Position numbers and translations under genes: made by a program
Assembly (NCBI RefSeq): GCF_004027225.2
Contig: NC_044277.2
Location: forward strand, 65,124,400-65,188,399
DNA: 64,000 nucleotides
Source of the DNA: Strigops habroptila
Taxonomy: Eukaryota; Chordata; Aves; Psittaciformes; Psittacidae
Direction of reading: 5' to 3'
Shown: positions 60,701 to 64,000 of the stretch, piece after piece
Layout: each line of letters starts with the position of its first letter
Position numbering within the stretch: position 1 is the stretch's first letter
The notes under the pieces: generated by a model
Seen by the model: only the letters and a program-made list of their open reading frames with translations
What the model was told of the DNA's origin: nothing
Database searches by the model: none

Positions 60701-63700
60701 TAATGGAAAGGGTACAGAAAGCAGCGATATAAATGATCCACATTCTGTAGAAATTGCCATTTGGTGAGACGTTAAAGGAAATCAAGCTGTTTAGCTAATC
60801 AGCAGAAAGAAAAGAAAAAAAAATCAAGGTGACAATTTTAGTTGTATAAATACTCTTCCAGAGAAAAAGTACTTTGCGCTGAAGTGTATTCTCAACCTGT
60901 AAAAAAAACAGAAAGAGAATCAATGGACAGAAACTGAAGAAGGCATGAAAATTCATATAAGGACTAAGATACATGTTTTTACAGTTACTCTAACTACCAA
61001 GGGAACTGGTGGATTCTCCACTACTTAATATATCCGAAACATTGTCTGGGAGTCTGCCTGGAAGATATGCTTTCACCAAACATAAATCACTGAGCTCACA
61101 AAATAAATCTATATGATCTAATGGCTCTTTCTAGCCTTTAGATCCCATGTATTTATAAAATATGGTATAGATTAAAATTTAACTAATAGCTTTGGGAGTT
61201 TTTTTGGTTCCTTTTAATTTATTGGCTTTTTAAAAGACTTGGTGGGTATCACAGCCTGTCTCTGTTTTCCCTAAGAGGCTGGGGTCAATTCAGAAGCATT
61301 TCTTTTTACTTTTGAGAATAATTTCATAAGCAGCTATAGCCATACTATTCACACATGCTCATACTGGACTGAGGAGCATTCCAGTAAATGAGTTGATAAA
61401 GTACATGTTTCCTGTTAGGATATCTCCCTAAGTTGCACAAAAAAAAGAGTTTGAAGAAATGGTATGTGTTGTGTAGTTTATGTCCTTCCACAGACTACAG
61501 AATTTGTTTCAAACAAGGATAAGAAAAGTTCCAAATATTATTTATAAGTGAATAATGATCTTTTTTACCTAGGACTTGGTGGAAAATAATTCAAGACTTT
61601 ATTAAAGAGCAACCAATAAACCTTTCTTTAATCAGTATGAAGATAAACAAACAAAAACCCCAATATTTAACTGTCTGAAGTCTCCACTGCTGAAATATGT
61701 AATCACAAATTTAAAGATTTGGCAAACTGCACCTTCAAGTAGCCGTCATTGTCAAGTAGGTAAGTAACATACATTATTAAATATTCTTAAAGGAGAAATA
61801 AGTATAAATATGGCTGGTAAAAAAATTAAAAATCATTATTTCAATTTGAAAGAATTGAAATAATTGAAAGAAAGGAATCAAAATGCAAATCCAAACAATA
61901 GATATATGGAGAAATGAGCAAGTTACTAGTGTTTTCTGTCATTCTTCAATATCCCTCCTTTGAATTTTGCCATTATTATTGCTGTGGCTCTCATTAGGTT
62001 TGTGGCTATAAACAAACCCTGTGAACTTACCCTGTGACAGGTACTCTTCAGATACAAAGGAAAGTGCAGAGTCTGTCTGGAAATGCATATTAATGATTAC
62101 TGTGTTTCATAGTGTTTTCATTTTTAAGAATATCTAAACAACGAAACTTTAAAATGTTTTCACTTAAATGTGGTGGAAGTAATCACTGTTTGCAGAAGAG
62201 AGATCAAACATGGACTAGGCTTACAAATCTTTCTTTCCCATAAAGATTGTTTCTGCCACACACGGAAATAAGAAGCATGCAGTCCTGACAGATAAGCTGA
62301 TCCTTGCGCTTCTCATGGAGTGAGCTAGGACACATGGTGTGCACTGGCCTATGAATTGTCCTAGACTGACAGGAAACCAAGCAGATGCTCGTCAGGGCCC
62401 TTACTAATACTTATACCCTCGCATCGTGGCTTGAGGCATGACCATACTCCAAGCAAAGGTCCTACTTTGTCCCATAGACATGGGCTGACCATCAGTGAAG
62501 TTGGAGTTTGAGAATTCCAAGCCCACTGATATGAGGGTTTATACCTTTCCTCCAGCACCTTCTACAACCACACCAATCTGAAAACTGCCATTTCTTTTTT
62601 GACGCGTGTAACCTCAACTGGGACAACCAGTTTGGGATAGATAATTCTACTTCATAATTCCAGAAATATGGAGTGGATGGGGTCTGCTGTGCCTCTCTGA
62701 AGATACATTGCTCCAGTATAGTCCTCAGTGACTGTATCTCAATGTCATGTGGACCTTTACTCAGTATGAATTTTCCAGCTGTGTGGAAACACAACTGACA
62801 GGATTCACATGCCCCTCACATCGATCTTATAGCTGTTGGAAGGGTGACTGTATTACACCCCAGGAGAATGATAGGCATTACAACAGCTGCCCTACTGATT
62901 TTGCGGCACCTGTTTTGTTTACATCTCAGAATCTGCTGAAGTGAATAGATTGATGTTTTCTTTCTTCAGGATACAGTGGCCTCCAAAAAGTCAGGATTCC
63001 AGTTCATGTCACAGGCTATCTACTACCCTGAATCACATGACCATTTCAAGCAGTCAAGAACCACAGCTGCTCTATAACAAGGTCCAAAACTCCTGCACAG
63101 TCAAGCTGAAATTCAGGTGGCCAAATGAACCACACAGGACAGACCTCTGAGACAGATATGCTAGGCCTTGGATAGAAGGTTCAATGAAGTCTACTGAGCC
63201 ATATCCTCTCTGCATAAGGATGATGACTGTCCATGCTTCACTATTTATAACATCCAGGATTCTACGACAAAGGACAGATATTTTATGACATCTGCACACA
63301 AATGAGGGCAGCTTCAACACAAGTCTTGGCATACAAGTCTTGGGTTGGCATAAGCATGAATTAAACTGTCATATCTAATGCCCATAGGCAGGCCCAGGCA
63401 CTCACAAAATAGAAGGTCCATACCCTTTAAATGTTGCCTTGTCCTGAGATCTGAACAAGATTATCTTTTCCTCCTTGGCACCAGAAACAACATAGCCTCC
63501 TTTTTGCTTTCTTCTCCAGTACCTCTGAGATTTCCCCCAGGACCAGGAGGCTTATTTGCAAAGGGTAAAGTTCAAAGGTAAGGCACAAAATGACATAAGA
63601 AAATACCCCTTAGTCTTAATAGTAAAATACCCAGTATCTGTGCATGACACCTCTTGTATTTCTGCTTTCCTACTACTGCCATCTCCCCTTCAAGCTGGAG

Positions 63701-63758
63701 TCCCTGATATGCGCCGCATTTTTCTGCAATGCCTTTGAGCAACCTGATAACCTAGATA
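57731..63758. other. Unique AT-rich sequence with poly-A and poly-T runs
   Basis: A runs lie at 58570-58582 and 58877-58893; a T19 run preceded by G6 lies at 59781-59808. The GC-richer 62.3-63.7 kb has many short frames on both strands but none with a recognised domain. No gene supported. Confidence 0.4.
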
Positions 63759-64000
63759 AATCATAGAATCATAGAATCATAGAATAGTAAGGGTTGGAAA
63801 GGACTTCAAGATCATCTAGTTCCAACCCCCCTGCCATGGGCAGGGACACCTCACACTAAACCATGTGGTCCAAGGCTCTGTCCAACCTGGCCTTGAACAC
63901 TGCAAGGGATGGAGCATCCACAACCTCCCTGGGCAACCCATTCCAGTGCTTCACCACCCTCACTGTAAAGAACTTCTTCCTTATATCTAACCTAAACTTC
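63759..64000 (-). mobile_element. Young CR1 LINE copy, cut by the window edge
   Basis: Three tail octamers, then AGTAAGGGTTGGAAAGGAC, a 3' UTR and the same TAG stop context as the 20.4-kb copy. The ORF2 end is open up to base 64000, including [19 protein letters not shown] and the terminal ALDHMV. The element continues beyond the window; its full length is unknown. Confidence 0.95.

Overview
This window reads as nuclear DNA of a bird. The evidence is a series of CR1 (chicken repeat 1) LINE copies with the diagnostic 3' tail (TCATAGAA-type octamers next to GGTTGGAAAGGACC, read here on the opposite strand), a solo LTR of an avian endogenous-retrovirus type, AT-rich background, scarce CpG, and no compact gene structure. 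Two sets of CR1 variants and the LTR resemble neoavian repeats from memory, but no order or species call is justified. There is no bacterial or phage gene, operon, CRISPR array or tRNA. No novel multi-gene system was found.

Layout: 1-11.5 kb is mostly unique AT-rich sequence with one short CR1 relic, a pair of adjacent AT hairpins and one exon-like block with a perfect donor. 11.5-26.7 kb is the transposon-rich part: a CR1 with an expanded tail and an internal deletion, a solo LTR (about 16.6-17.2 kb), a small plus-strand CR1 scrap, a young CR1 with a clean ORF2 end (20.4-21.2 kb), a longer decayed CR1 (23.7-25.2 kb) and a second, reverse-oriented solo LTR (26.1-26.7 kb). 26.7-49 kb is mainly unique sequence. 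It carries the most splice-like signals, including juxtaposed acceptor/donor motifs at 28,074, 35,135 and 42,480, a 115-bp exon-like block at 35.1 kb, an old CR1 at 36.9-37.9 kb and a possible MIR scrap. 49-64 kb holds palindromes, GATA-site repeats, low-complexity tracts, CR1 fragments, and a young CR1 that runs off the right edge.

No complete host protein-coding gene is visible. The open frames over 100 codons are either CR1 ORF2 remnants or unsupported. The simplest reading is a long intron or a gene desert. Two weak observations favour a plus-strand intron: nearly all CR1 copies lie on the minus strand, and splice motifs of the form YAG|GTRAG look commoner on the plus strand. Both need a computed test. 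All coordinates of repeat edges are by eye and may be off by several bases.
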